A stretch of 64,000 nucleotides of DNA from assembly GCF_016756535.1 (NCBI RefSeq), contig NZ_AP023247.1, positions 4,464,501-4,528,500 on the forward strand, read 5' to 3'. Numbering within the stretch: position 1 is the first letter of the stretch; the number at the start of each line of letters is the position of its first letter. The notes below the pieces were generated by a model. It made no database searches, had not been told where the DNA came from, and was given only the letters and a program-made list of their open reading frames with translations. Source of the stretch: Mesorhizobium sp. 131-2-1. Its GTDB lineage: Bacteria; Pseudomonadota; Alphaproteobacteria; Rhizobiales; Rhizobiaceae. Shown piece after piece: positions 43,626 to 52,227 of this stretch. A program made the translations under genes and the position numbers.

Positions 43626-44800
43626 TGCGGTCGCCGCCCCGATGCGACCCAGATCGGCCAACCCGCATAACCCTTGGGGTGCAACGCCGCGAAAATGTGG
43701 TCCTGGAAGCCCTGCCGGAACCGTGCAACGAACTCCGGTCCGTCGCCGCGCCTGGTCGCCATCTCGCCTGCATAGACATCCGCCCAGGCTACAATGACAT
43801 CGGCGAAGTCCTGTGGATCGCCGTCCAGGTTGGTGACCATGAAGGTCTCGACACGGATGTCTTCGAATCCGGTTTCGATCAGGTATCGCCTACTTTTGGG
43901 CCCAAGCTCGACATCCATCTCGAAATGCCCGAACAGCTTCGCCACCTCGTTGTAGGTCCAACGGATGCTTTCGGCGCGTGGCTCGCCGAGGCAATGCGAA
44001 TTCTTCTCGTTGGTAATGTAGACCCGCCCGCCTGGCTTGCAAATGCGGTAGAGCTCCTTGAGGATAAGTTCAGGTCGATTGAAGATTTGAAGGGAATGTC
44101 GGCAGGTGACCAGGTCGAACTGCGCTTCGTCGAGCAGCATTTCCGACGCATCGCCATAGGTATATTCGATGCCCCGGATATCGAATTCCTGCATCACTTG
44201 CCGGGCATAGTTCAGGCTTGATATGGAGTGGTCGAGGGCGACGATCCGCGATGGCTGGAACTCCTTCTGCACGAGCACAGCGAAATCACCGATCCCGCAA
44301 CAGATGTCGGCCATGACGATCCCGGGCCTCATGCCGTGTCGCGGCAAGATTGCGCGCTCGTGGCGCCAGGTCATCTTTGTCTGTGTGCGCAGGATTGGAA
44401 CAAACCCGCCTTCCTCAAGGAAGCCCTGCCCCGGATAGAATTGGCTGTCATACTCCTCGACCGTGATGTTCGGTTCGATTTTGCTCAAGCGGCCGAATTT
44501 TCGCGAGGTCCATCCGACGACGCTTGACGTGACGACGACGAATTTGAGATCGGGTCGAGCGCGGCAGGCGTCAATGATGATCCTCGCAAAGGCGTAAAAT
44601 GCAGCGTTGTTCATCTGCGTCAGGCGTCTGACATTGACATAGAAAACGCCGCGCACGCGACCGATCGCATCACGAAGCATTGCCAAGCTCGGCCCAAGCT
44701 CATCGATCGCCTGAGGCCGGACCACCCCCGATATGGAGAACTCCTGGTTGTTGGCGTCGTATTGCGCCTTGAAGCGCGGGAGAAGGTTGTAAGGGCTCAA
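43622..44800 (-). CDS. STAS-like domain fused to a SAM-dependent methyltransferase
   Basis: This 392-residue protein has an N-terminal STAS-like part (about 1-130) aligning with the operon's STAS protein, where the phosphorylatable serines are replaced: VRRLTQMNNAAFYAFAR instead of an NSSG loop. From about 155 it is a class I methyltransferase (MADICCGIGDFAVLV, IVALDHSISSLNYAR, FDLVTCRHSLQIFNRPELI). The start is a TTG that overlaps the previous stop (TTGA). The methyl acceptor is unknown; a STAS-methyltransferase fusion in a partner-switching operon is unusual. Confidence 0.85.
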   Translation of the reverse strand: MSPYNLLPRFKAQYDANNQEFSISGVVRPQAIDELGPSLAMLRDAIGRVRGVFYVNVRRLTQMNNAAFYAFARIIIDACRARPDLKFVVVTSSVVGWTSRKFGRLSKIEPNITVEEYDSQFYPGQGFLEEGGFVPILRTQTKMTWRHERAILPRHGMRPGIVMADICCGIGDFAVLVQKEFQPSRIVALDHSISSLNYARQVMQEFDIRGIEYTYGDASEMLLDEAQFDLVTCRHSLQIFNRPELILKELYRICKPGGRVYITNEKNSHCLGEPRAESIRWTYNEVAKLFGHFEMDVELGPKSRRYLIETGFEDIRVETFMVTNLDGDPQDFADVIVAWADVYAGEMATRRGDGPEFVARFRQGFQDHIFAALHPKGYAGWPIWVASGRRPQ

Positions 44801-45318
44801 TGTTGCAGGCCCTCAAGCGGAAGATCCACGATAAGTGTGATCGCATCGCCGTCGGCTTCCTCGACCCTGAGTGTCGCGTTGTAGTCGACAGCCAATTCCA
44901 GCAGGACCACCTCCCGGCTGGGCGCGAGATCCCCAGAAACCGAATTGAGGTATCGCTCCCTGGCCTCGAAGCCAGCGACTTGCGACACCGCTTCCTCGTA
45001 GAATTGGCGTTCCTCTGGCACGCAGGGAAATGTCAGCTCGATCCTGTCCGTCGCGCCATGGCGAGACACCCTGCACGCCAGTTCGCCGTCGGCATGGCGC
45101 GTACGAAAGGCGATTTCCAGCAATTCGTTGAAGGCTGAGGAAAAGAGATTTGAATGGCGGACCGAGTCTGATCGATTCTGACTGATCATGCGGGCCATAT
45201 ATGTCGAGACGTAGTCGCAGTGTCTCCAGGCGGAGACAAATGTTCTGATTTCCATATCGATCTGGATCATCGGCTCAAAACTCGGCTCGCCAGCCAAGTC
45301 ATGATGAACAGGTCCCAT
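44797..45318 (-). CDS. Degenerate HATPase-like partner-switching protein
   Basis: This 173-residue protein aligns by pattern with the slr1658-like HATPase at 40695-41255: the shared RHSNLFSSAFNELLEIAF resembles the N-box. The G-box is lost, reading SREVVLLELAVDYNA instead of a Gly-rich loop, so ATP binding is doubtful. It probably binds the STAS-like part of the next protein as a scaffold. The ATG at 45318 has AGGAGG six bases upstream, and the gene begins the five-gene operon. Confidence 0.7.
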   Translation of the reverse strand: MGPVHHDLAGEPSFEPMIQIDMEIRTFVSAWRHCDYVSTYMARMISQNRSDSVRHSNLFSSAFNELLEIAFRTRHADGELACRVSRHGATDRIELTFPCVPEERQFYEEAVSQVAGFEARERYLNSVSGDLAPSREVVLLELAVDYNATLRVEEADGDAITLIVDLPLEGLQH

Positions 45319-45478
45319 CGGCGTCCTCCTTATTCCATCCGTATTTGAGCCCTGGTGGCGCGATGACCTCCGAGACGAAATTGACCGCCGCGAGATCAGC
45401 CAGTCCCGCATGACGAGAATTGCGCGGTATCTGCCTCGATCGTTTTACCACTCTCAACTTTACAAAGGGTGCAAGGCG

Positions 45479-47275
45479 CTACACCGCCCGATTTGATCCC
45501 TCCATCGCCCGTATCCCCTTCGGCGGAGACCGCCTGATGAAATCGCTGGTTGCCTCGGCACCGAGCGGCCGGCCGAGCAAATTGCCCTGCAGGCAATCGC
45601 AATTCTCCTTGATCAACCACCGCGCCTGTGCCGACGTCTCGACCCCCTCGGCGGTGACGCTTATTCCCAGGCCGTGCGCCAGATTGATGATCGATCGCAC
45701 GATCGTCTGGCCTTTGAGGTCGGTCTCCAGATCCGCAATGAAGTATTGGTCTATTTTCAAAGTGTCGAATGGAAAATTCTTAAGGTAGCTCAATGATGAA
45801 TAGTACGTTCCAAAATCATCGAGAGAGATTCGTATTCCCAAGACGTTTAGAGTGTTTAGCGTGTCGATATTGTCGATCGTCTTCTCAAGAAGAACCGTCT
45901 CGGTTATCTCAAGTTCGAGTCTGTCGGCTCGGATACCAACTTCGTCGATGACCTGAGCGACCGTATCTGTCAGCGAACCGCTAAGGAACTGAGCCGGCGA
46001 CAGGTTGACTGCGACCGTCAGCGAGGACGGCCAGGTCAATGCCTGGCGACAGGCTTGCTCGAGCACCCATCGTCCAATCTCGTCCATCAGGCCGTCGGCT
46101 TCGGCGATCGGTATGAACACGCCGGGCGGAATGATCCCGATCTCGGGGTGCCGCCACCGCAGCAGCGCTTCGAAACCGATCACCGACGAAGGAGGTCGAA
46201 TGAGCGGCTGATACTCGAGATAAAGCTCGTTCCGCTCCAGCGCGGTTCGAAGGCTGCGCCTCAGGTTTTCGCGTTGCTCGAGCAGGAGCAGCATCGAGCG
46301 GTTGAACGTTCGAGCGCAGCCGCGCCCATCTGTCTTGGCTGCATAAAGAGCAATGTCGGCGGCTTTCATCAGCTGCTCGCCGTCGGTCCCGTGCTCCGGC
46401 CCGAGAGCAATTCCGATACTCGAGCCGACGAAGACAGGAATGCCGTTGATGACGAACGGCTCCTTGAACGCGTTGACCAGCGATCCGGCGAGGCGCTCGG
46501 CTTCCGCGGGCTGCTCCTTGCCCAATTGGATGACAGCGAACTCATCACCGGCATACCGGTAGGCGGATTCGCCGTCCTGCAGCGCGTCACGGATTCGACC
46601 TGCCGCGAGTTGAAGAAGCGCGTCACCTGCTCCATGGCCGAGCGTGTCGTTGACCGCTTTGAAATCATCGAGGTCGATTTGCAGCAGGGCGACCTTCGGC
46701 TTTGATCCGCCGATGGCCGTCAGTGCTTGCTGCAGCCGTTCGCCGAATCGCCGCCGGTTCTGCAGTCCGGTCAGCACGTCGTGCGTCGCCTGATGGAGCA
46801 GAATTACATGCTCCTGCTCATCCGCTGCGCTCCGCCCGCCGCGCTCCCTTGATTCGATGATTCCCGCACCATCTGCAGTGCCGAAGACGAAAACGGACCG
46901 GGGCGCCTCGCCCGCCGATCGCGGCAAGTCGATGCTTGCCGGAGAACCACCCTGGAATACCCGAAGAAATTCGTCGCGACAGCTCGCATCGAGGAAGCTC
47001 GGGTAGATCTCCCAAATGGCGGCGCCCAGCGCCACCGCGCTTCCGTATATGCCTTTGAGGCTGGCTGCGTAGTGCGTCAGGCGGAAGTCGCGATCATAGA
47101 ACGACAAGAGTTCGGTCGTGTTCGCCAAAAGGTCAGGGAGAACCGCATCGCCAGCGCGTGGAACATCGCTCGAGGACGGCCCCTCGCTCTCCATACCGAC
47201 GCCTGATGCCTCTGGCCGCAAGAGCCACCTCCATAGGCGGTGAAATGTCTGCGTCCCCCAGTTTAGAAATAGCAT
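45479..47275 (-). CDS. GGDEF-EAL protein with PAS-like sensor
   Basis: This 598-residue protein has a PAS-like region (TTELLSFYDRDFRLTHYAASL), a degenerate GGDEF domain (active site YAGDEF; first Gly replaced by Ala) and an EAL domain with intact FEALLRW, ITETVLLE, DDFGTYYSS and TAEGVET. A tyrosine replaces the usual Gly in loop 6. It is likely a cyclic-di-GMP phosphodiesterase, with GGDEF acting as a regulatory GTP-binding domain. It is on the same strand as, and 160 bp upstream of, the partner-switching operon. The start is uncertain: ATG at 47275 or TTG at 47293. Confidence 0.88.
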   Translation of the reverse strand: MLFLNWGTQTFHRLWRWLLRPEASGVGMESEGPSSSDVPRAGDAVLPDLLANTTELLSFYDRDFRLTHYAASLKGIYGSAVALGAAIWEIYPSFLDASCRDEFLRVFQGGSPASIDLPRSAGEAPRSVFVFGTADGAGIIESRERGGRSAADEQEHVILLHQATHDVLTGLQNRRRFGERLQQALTAIGGSKPKVALLQIDLDDFKAVNDTLGHGAGDALLQLAAGRIRDALQDGESAYRYAGDEFAVIQLGKEQPAEAERLAGSLVNAFKEPFVINGIPVFVGSSIGIALGPEHGTDGEQLMKAADIALYAAKTDGRGCARTFNRSMLLLLEQRENLRRSLRTALERNELYLEYQPLIRPPSSVIGFEALLRWRHPEIGIIPPGVFIPIAEADGLMDEIGRWVLEQACRQALTWPSSLTVAVNLSPAQFLSGSLTDTVAQVIDEVGIRADRLELEITETVLLEKTIDNIDTLNTLNVLGIRISLDDFGTYYSSLSYLKNFPFDTLKIDQYFIADLETDLKGQTIVRSIINLAHGLGISVTAEGVETSAQARWLIKENCDCLQGNLLGRPLGAEATSDFIRRSPPKGIRAMEGSNRAV

Positions 47276-47590
47276 AACCGTCAAGCTTGGCAAAACTTTC
47301 AGCTCGTTGTCTTAACAAGCGCCGCATACGGCGCAATTGCGATGCATGCTGCGCTGGGATTGGCGGCAAGTTATCGATAACGATGAACAGTCACGATTCG
47401 TTAATAAACGGAAATCGGCGGGAATTTAGCTATGTGACTGACGGCGCGATGGTGGCGATTCGAAATATTGTGCGCCATGAGGCGAAGCAGCCTCCCCGCC
47501 CCGGCAAGCCCGTTTTGGGCGACATGCGCCAGTTTTATGCATGTCGTTCTCCCAAAACCGCTGCGCACTTTTGGGCGACATGCATTGGAC
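47276..47590. other. 315-bp intergenic region upstream of the GGDEF-EAL gene
   Basis: This region holds the TGCATGTCG-type palindrome at 47538-47584 and a partial copy near 47514-47528. No gene is supported. An AT-richer stretch around 47370-47430 may carry the promoter of the GGDEF-EAL gene. Confidence 0.5.
47538..47584. repeat. TGCATGTCG-type palindrome, copy 2
   Basis: TGCATGTCG (47538-47546) and CGACATGCA (47576-47584) enclose CCCAAAA and TTTTGGG, nearly identical to the copy at 17167-17214. A third partial arm, TTTTGGGCGACATGCG, lies at 47513-47528. The copy is 6 bases after the AraC stop and probably acts as that gene's terminator. Confidence 0.85.
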
Positions 47591-48766
47591 TCAGCTTCCG
47601 AGCGCTTTGAGCCAGCCTTCAAAGGACGGGGCCTTGTCGTGTTCAGCAAGCGAGACAGACTGGGCGAGGCGCGGCAACGCCACGGAACTTCGGACTTCGC
47701 GGGGGCTGTAACCGAATTCCTTGCTGAATGCCCGGCTGAAATTGGCCGCCGAGCTAAACCCGACAGCTTCCGCAATATCAACAATGCGCCGGCTGTCCGC
47801 CGGATCGCCAAGCGCAGCATGGGCTGCCAGAAGTCGGCGACTTTGTATGTAGTGGAGGACACCACCGCTCGGTTCGAACAACTGATAGAGACGGGAGCGC
47901 GAGACACCGAGCGCCCGGCACATTGAATCCGGCGTCAGATGAGCCGCATCCAGATTGTTGTGGACGTATCGACGCGCTCGCTCCATCAGCGCGACACTCA
48001 CCAATTGTTCGGTGGCTGCTGCATGTTCCGCTTGGGGCGAGAGGCAGGCAATGATCATGCTGCGTGTTGCGTGCACGATACGAGGCAGATCGTCAGCCGT
48101 GAGACTGGGCAGTCTTGCCTCTATGCTGTTGAGGTAGTCGAGCAAGAGGTTGGCAAAGTTGCCGGACAGAATTGAATTGTTCTTTGCGTCCAGGGTTCCC
48201 GTCGCATCGGCGAACAAATCGCGCGGCAAATAGAGAAAGAGGCTTTCGGATTCCGTTGTCCTGCCGCGAAACGGGTAGCCAAGCGATCTGATCTCCAATT
48301 TGCCCGGCTGGTTTTCCGCAACGCGGCGATCGACCTCCGTCCACGACCGGCCAGTACGTGGCGAAGCGATATACCAATGATCGATCGAGCTGGACCGAAG
48401 CTTAGCGGCGGAGCGCACATAGCTATGCGCCGGTGCGCGCTGTTGAACGATCAGCATGCCGCCGAAGTTCCAAGCCGTATGGTCGGCGGGAAAGCCGTCG
48501 TCGAGCGATTTGTCATCCGGCAACCTGACCTCGACAAGCGGTGCCACATGCGCCTGCCAGGCGGTGAATTGGTCCTTCGGCGCCAGTTCGCGCGTTGAAA
48601 ATGGCAAAGGTTCGAGCGCCGGCGCAAGTGAAGTGACAACCTCATTTTGAGGTTGCGCTTCGCGCGGCCAACGACGTCGATCGCGCTCCGGCACCTGCCT
48701 CGCGCTCGCCTCGTCCTGCTTCTTCGCATCCATCGCAGGGTACCTATCCGAATCCGGTATACCCAT
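47591..48766 (-). CDS. AraC-family transcriptional regulator
   Basis: This 391-residue protein has an N-terminal ligand/dimer domain similar to the AraC-binding-like group (PFSTRELAPKDQFTAWQAHVAPL) and a C-terminal AraC double HTH (LTPDSMCRALGVSRSRLYQLFE, DIAEAVGFSSAANFSRAFSKEFGYSPREVR). It is a cytoplasmic regulator. The longest frame starts at 48766; MDAKKQDE at 48733 is an equally possible start. The effector and target genes are unknown. Confidence 0.88.
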   Translation of the reverse strand: MGIPDSDRYPAMDAKKQDEASARQVPERDRRRWPREAQPQNEVVTSLAPALEPLPFSTRELAPKDQFTAWQAHVAPLVEVRLPDDKSLDDGFPADHTAWNFGGMLIVQQRAPAHSYVRSAAKLRSSSIDHWYIASPRTGRSWTEVDRRVAENQPGKLEIRSLGYPFRGRTTESESLFLYLPRDLFADATGTLDAKNNSILSGNFANLLLDYLNSIEARLPSLTADDLPRIVHATRSMIIACLSPQAEHAAATEQLVSVALMERARRYVHNNLDAAHLTPDSMCRALGVSRSRLYQLFEPSGGVLHYIQSRRLLAAHAALGDPADSRRIVDIAEAVGFSSAANFSRAFSKEFGYSPREVRSSVALPRLAQSVSLAEHDKAPSFEGWLKALGS

Positions 48767-48968
48767 GCGCCCACGTCAATCATGTGGTGTACCACAGGCA
48801 CTTGGCAAGACTGGCGGAACCCAAGTCCACAGAAGCGGCCATCATCACGCAGGATTACGGTAAGAAATGCATTCCGAGACAAGTTTATGGATGTGACGAT
48901 AACGACACTCTTCAACCTGGTGCGTATAGAATCCGGCATCGTGAAAGCGTAGTTGAGGAGGCTATGAG

Positions 48969-49271
48969 ATGAACGCGAAGCTCAAAGCGGAAGCTCGCCG
49001 CAAGATCATTCTTGACGGGTACTTTAACAACGAACCCTTGAAAGATATCGCGGCCAGGATCGGGTGCTCTCTGGCGAGTTTAAAGGTCAGCGCCAGTAAG
49101 CTCGGCTGCACCAGGACCCCGAAGGAGGCGGCCGCATTTCGACGCGGCTTTCGCGTCCCCGAAGAAAAGCGGCGAGATTACTATCAGTTGATGATTGCCG
49201 GGCAGTACAAGGCTCGCGAGTGCGCGCAGATCTTGGGGTTATTGACAATGCAGCTGCCGGGGCCCGAGTAG
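48969..49271 (+). CDS. Small protein with helix-turn-helix character
   Basis: This 100-residue protein begins MNAKLKAEARRKIILDGYFNNEPLKD, then IAARIGCSLASLKVSASKLGCTR, which has the spacing of a resolvase/MerR-like HTH. A second helix pair reads YQLMIAGQYKARECAQILG. TGAGGAGG lies just upstream. Clearly basic and helical, it may bind DNA; no family recognised. Confidence 0.55.
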   Translation: MNAKLKAEARRKIILDGYFNNEPLKDIAARIGCSLASLKVSASKLGCTRTPKEAAAFRRGFRVPEEKRRDYYQLMIAGQYKARECAQILGLLTMQLPGPE

Positions 49272-49384
49272 TCGTATGACAATACTGTTGCCGATATTGT
49301 TACTCGGGCATTTCATCGCCTCGGCGATTCCCCAGTAAAAGCCCGCCGCGAGCACGGGCGGCGGGCCCTCAAAGGTTCGCTCAA

Positions 49385-49615
49385 ATGCCGCGTCGGCACT
49401 TCAATCACACCTGCTTCAGCCCGCACGATCTGGCTATTTGCGAACGCGTCTTCGATCAGGTCTGCGCGGATGAACATCTCGACCCTTTGGGGCCGGACAC
49501 GGAAATTCTGGCGGAGATGGTTGTGGCCATCTTTCGAAATGTCCACACCACCGAGCGTGAACTGCTGGAGGTGGTCAGGTCCCGATGGCAAAAGGTCGCT
49601 GGAACCGCGCACTAG
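49385..49615 (+). CDS. Small conserved hypothetical protein
   Basis: This 76-residue protein reads MPRRHFNHTCFSPHDLAICERVFDQV, then GPDTEILAEMVVAIFRNV. The pattern F-x-P-x-D/E-L-A-x3-R-V-F is shared with the small protein at 57757-57966, so the two are probably paralogous members of a rhizobial family. No signal peptide. Function unknown. Confidence 0.65.
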   Translation: MPRRHFNHTCFSPHDLAICERVFDQVCADEHLDPLGPDTEILAEMVVAIFRNVHTTERELLEVVRSRWQKVAGTAH

Positions 49616-49693
49616 TGCAATTCCAGGAAAAGTGCGCAGCGGCTTTCCGTCCGGAATTGCGTCAATCTCGCTATCGCCTGAAGAGCTTGATGC

Positions 49694-50296
49694 TTATTTC
49701 AGCGAAAACGCCGCGCGGAATTCCTTCGTGTTGTTTCGGTTGGGATAGGCCTCGTCGGGCACGGGAACGCCGAGATGGGCGCAGAGCGGCTCCCAGCCGT
49801 CGCCCAGCCGGTGGACCAGCAGGCGCTCGCGCGGCACGGTCGCCATGACGGCGGCGACATTGGCTTCATAGACGGCAATCGCATGTGCGCGGTCATGCGG
49901 CTGGCCGGCGAACACCTGGCTGGCGATCAGGGTAAGGCCGAGCGCATCCTGGTCCTCGATCTGGCCGATGCCGGCCAGGATGGTTTTCTCGAAACTCTCC
50001 CACCAGCTTTCCGGCGAGCGCCAGGTGAGGATGACGCGGGCGTCCGGATAGGCCTTGATCAGCTCGGGCCAATAGTGCGCCGACGGCCAGTCCATGCAGG
50101 AATTGTACCCCGAGAACAGCGCGTTCCAGTCGGGCGCGGCCCCTTTCGCCAGCGCGCGCCACAGTCGCTTCTGCTCCTCCTTGGCCATGACTTCGGACAT
50201 GTGGTGGCAGGGGCCGAAGCCGAGGATCGTCAGCGCCTCGCGCATCGAATCCGTTCCCGTCCGGCCAAAGCCCGTGCCGATGACCCTGATCGACAT
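49694..50296 (-). CDS. Sulfotransferase-family protein
   Basis: The 200-residue protein begins VIGTGFGRTGTDSMREAL, the 5'-phosphosulfate-binding loop of sulfotransferase-like proteins. It continues MDWPSAHYWPELIKAYPDARVILTWRSPESWWESF, with the 3'-phosphate-binding R/S positions. It is short for sulfotransferases but typical of the prokaryotic subgroup similar to P-loop sulfotransferase 4. The acceptor is unknown. It lies 31 bp upstream of the VOC gene stop, same strand. Confidence 0.85.
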   Translation of the reverse strand: MSIRVIGTGFGRTGTDSMREALTILGFGPCHHMSEVMAKEEQKRLWRALAKGAAPDWNALFSGYNSCMDWPSAHYWPELIKAYPDARVILTWRSPESWWESFEKTILAGIGQIEDQDALGLTLIASQVFAGQPHDRAHAIAVYEANVAAVMATVPRERLLVHRLGDGWEPLCAHLGVPVPDEAYPNRNNTKEFRAAFSLK

Positions 50297-50327
50297 TTTC
50301 GCCCCTCCCCGTTCAGACCAAAGCGTG

Positions 50328-51227
50328 TCAGGTGCCGGCGGTCATCATCAGCAACCGGTTGCCCTCCGGATCGGCGCAGGCCAGCGTGCCGCCCGCCTCG
50401 GCGAAGGGCACGCCCGCCTGGCCGAGCCGCCCCGCCACCGCGGCCAGCTCGTCGGCGCCTGCGAGCACGACCGTAAAGCGCTCCAACCCGCCAGCGCCGG
50501 GTGGCGGTTCCCGCAATTCGTCGCGCGCCCAGATGTTGAAGGCGACCATGTGCGGGCGCCGGTCGGTGCCGCAGTCGAACAGGCCGAAGGATCTCGACTG
50601 GATGTGCGGCCGAAAGCCAAGCACATCGACATAGAACGTCATCAGCGTTTCGGGAGAACGGGCGCGCATATGGATATGGCCGATGAAAGCGTTCGCCGGC
50701 AGCCGTGGCTCGACATGGCCGGAATTGCCGAGATCGCGCAGCAAGGCGCCCACATCCAGCGGCTCAAGCCCGGAATGCGCGCTGCCGTCCGTGGCGATCA
50801 GCGAGACGCGACCGTCCGCCGTCTCCACCCTGCTGGCGAGGCGTTCGGGCGTGTCGAAGCAGAGCTCGATGCCGTTGCCCGACGGATCGGAGACGTAAAG
50901 CGATTCCGAGATCAAATGGTCCTGGGCGCTGTATCTGAGGCCGGAGGCCTTGAGCCTCGCGGCGGCGTGGGCGAGGTCGCGGCGCGTCACGACATGGATG
51001 GCGACATGGAAGAGATCGCGCGCCTTCTGCGGCAGCACGAACTGAGCGCCCTCATGCAGCACGATCAGCGCCTTGCCGTCGACGCCAAGCCCGGCCACCG
51101 CGTCATCCTCGCCAAGCAGCGCGAGCCCGACCGCATCGCGCCAGACGGGCAAGGCAGCCGCGATGTTGACCACCCTCAGGTGAACCGGCCCGAGATGCGT
51201 GGCGCCCGCCAGCAGTCCTTCGTTCAT
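50328..51227 (-). CDS. Two-domain VOC protein (extradiol-dioxygenase-like)
   Basis: This 299-residue protein has tandem VOC domains. The first starts LGPVHLRVVNIAAALPVWRDAVGLALL, with SDPSGNGIELCFD near residue 120. The second starts AFIGHIHMRARSPETLMTFYVDVLGF. The His-His-Glu ligand pattern (H in VHLRV/HIHMR, H in RPHMVAF, E in IEL) resembles CatE-like catechol-2,3-dioxygenases, but the substrate is not evident. ATG at 51227. Confidence 0.87.
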   Translation of the reverse strand: MNEGLLAGATHLGPVHLRVVNIAAALPVWRDAVGLALLGEDDAVAGLGVDGKALIVLHEGAQFVLPQKARDLFHVAIHVVTRRDLAHAAARLKASGLRYSAQDHLISESLYVSDPSGNGIELCFDTPERLASRVETADGRVSLIATDGSAHSGLEPLDVGALLRDLGNSGHVEPRLPANAFIGHIHMRARSPETLMTFYVDVLGFRPHIQSRSFGLFDCGTDRRPHMVAFNIWARDELREPPPGAGGLERFTVVLAGADELAAVAGRLGQAGVPFAEAGGTLACADPEGNRLLMMTAGT

Positions 51228-51504
51228 GGGGAAATATTAGCTGTGAATGATATGGCTGTCTTGGGGAAAGGCAGTAGGGCAGTAGGAGAATCAGGGATCA
51301 AGGAGACAGGCTGCGCCACGTGATGCCGAGGCGTGGCCGCTGCCCTACTGCCGCCGATGTACCGTCACAAAGGACAGGATGCGGTAAGCGACCGAAAGTT
51401 CGGCGGTCCATTCGATCTTGGGTGGCCTTCCGGCGGAAAACGAACAAGAATGGAAGCCGCCGCCGCGCCGCACGATGGCGGGCAGAATGCAGGAGGAGAT
51501 GCGA

Positions 51505-51798
51505 ATGGACGAGCCCGATCGCTGGCGTCACATGTCGAGCGCGCCGAGGGATGGCAGCCGGATCCTGGTCACCGTGCGGCCGACCGAGCAGGGACCGGCC
51601 GAGGTCGACATGGCTTATTGGTCGCGCGCCGACCAGCATGGCGAAGAAGGCTGGCGCTCCTCCGATTCCCAGCCGGGCCGCGTGGTCGAATATGCCGAGC
51701 CGGAACTGAAATGCTGGATGCCGCTGCCCACCGCCGGCCGCGGCTCGCTGCCGAGCCCGTGGGAGGGCGACGAGGTGCTGGACGGATCGGGGATTTAG
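51505..51798 (+). CDS. Conserved hypothetical protein
   Basis: This 97-residue protein reads MDEPDRWRHMSSAPRDGSRILV, then PAEVDMAYWSR and LKCWMPLPTAGRGSLPSPW. The pattern W-R-x-M-S-S-A-P-R-D-G-x-R-I-L-V is common to a small family of hypothetical proteins sometimes found in phage or rhizobial genomes. AGGAGG lies eight bases before the ATG at 51505. Function unknown. Confidence 0.7.
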   Translation: MDEPDRWRHMSSAPRDGSRILVTVRPTEQGPAEVDMAYWSRADQHGEEGWRSSDSQPGRVVEYAEPELKCWMPLPTAGRGSLPSPWEGDEVLDGSGI

Positions 51799-51808
51799 CG
51801 GCGACCGA

Positions 51809-51834
51809 CCCTTCTCCCCTTGTGGGAAAGGGGG
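51809..51834. repeat. Imperfect RIME-like palindrome between convergent genes
   Basis: CCCTTCTCCCCTTGTGGGAAAGGGGG is a decayed copy of the CTCCCC...GGGGAG family, sitting between the convergent ends of the small gene (51798) and the MocE ferredoxin (51839). It probably serves as a bidirectional terminator. Confidence 0.55.
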
Positions 51835-51838
51835 AGCC

Positions 51839-52153
51839 CTACCCCACCTCCACTAGCACCTCACCCGCCTCGACCTTGGCCGGATAGGTGCGCAGGTTGA
51901 TGCACGGCGGCAGGCGCTTGGCCGCCCCCGTACGGTAGTCGAAGGCGCCAGCGTGCTTCGGGCATTCGACCTCGTAGTCCATCACCAGCCCGTCGGCGAT
52001 GTGGACCGCCTCGTGCGTGCAGAGTCCGTCGGTGCAGAACACCTCGTCGTCGGGCGAGCGGAAAACGGCGTAGGTCCTGCCGCCATGGTCGAAACGGCGG
52101 GCGCCTTCTTGTTCGATGTCGTCGAGGCCGCAGGCCCTGATCCAGCTGGTCAT
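51839..52153 (-). CDS. mocE: MocE-family Rieske [2Fe-2S] ferredoxin
   Basis: This 104-residue Rieske ferredoxin has CTHEAVHI (Cys-x-His) near residue 45 and CPKHAGAFDYRTG (Cys-x2-His) near 64, giving the 2Cys/2His cluster ligands. The start MTSWIRACGLDDI and the end NLRTYPAKVEAGEVLVEVG match MocE-type ferredoxins, which pass electrons to oxygenases, as in rhizopine demethylation in Sinorhizobium. The di-iron hydroxylase at 53291 is the likely partner. Confidence 0.9.
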   Translation of the reverse strand: MTSWIRACGLDDIEQEGARRFDHGGRTYAVFRSPDDEVFCTDGLCTHEAVHIADGLVMDYEVECPKHAGAFDYRTGAAKRLPPCINLRTYPAKVEAGEVLVEVG

Positions 52154-52227
52154 TTTCTCCCCTGTAAAATTCGATCGCGGCGGGCCTCCGGGACGGCCGG
52201 ATTGCCGCCCCGGGGCCAGTCCTGGGA

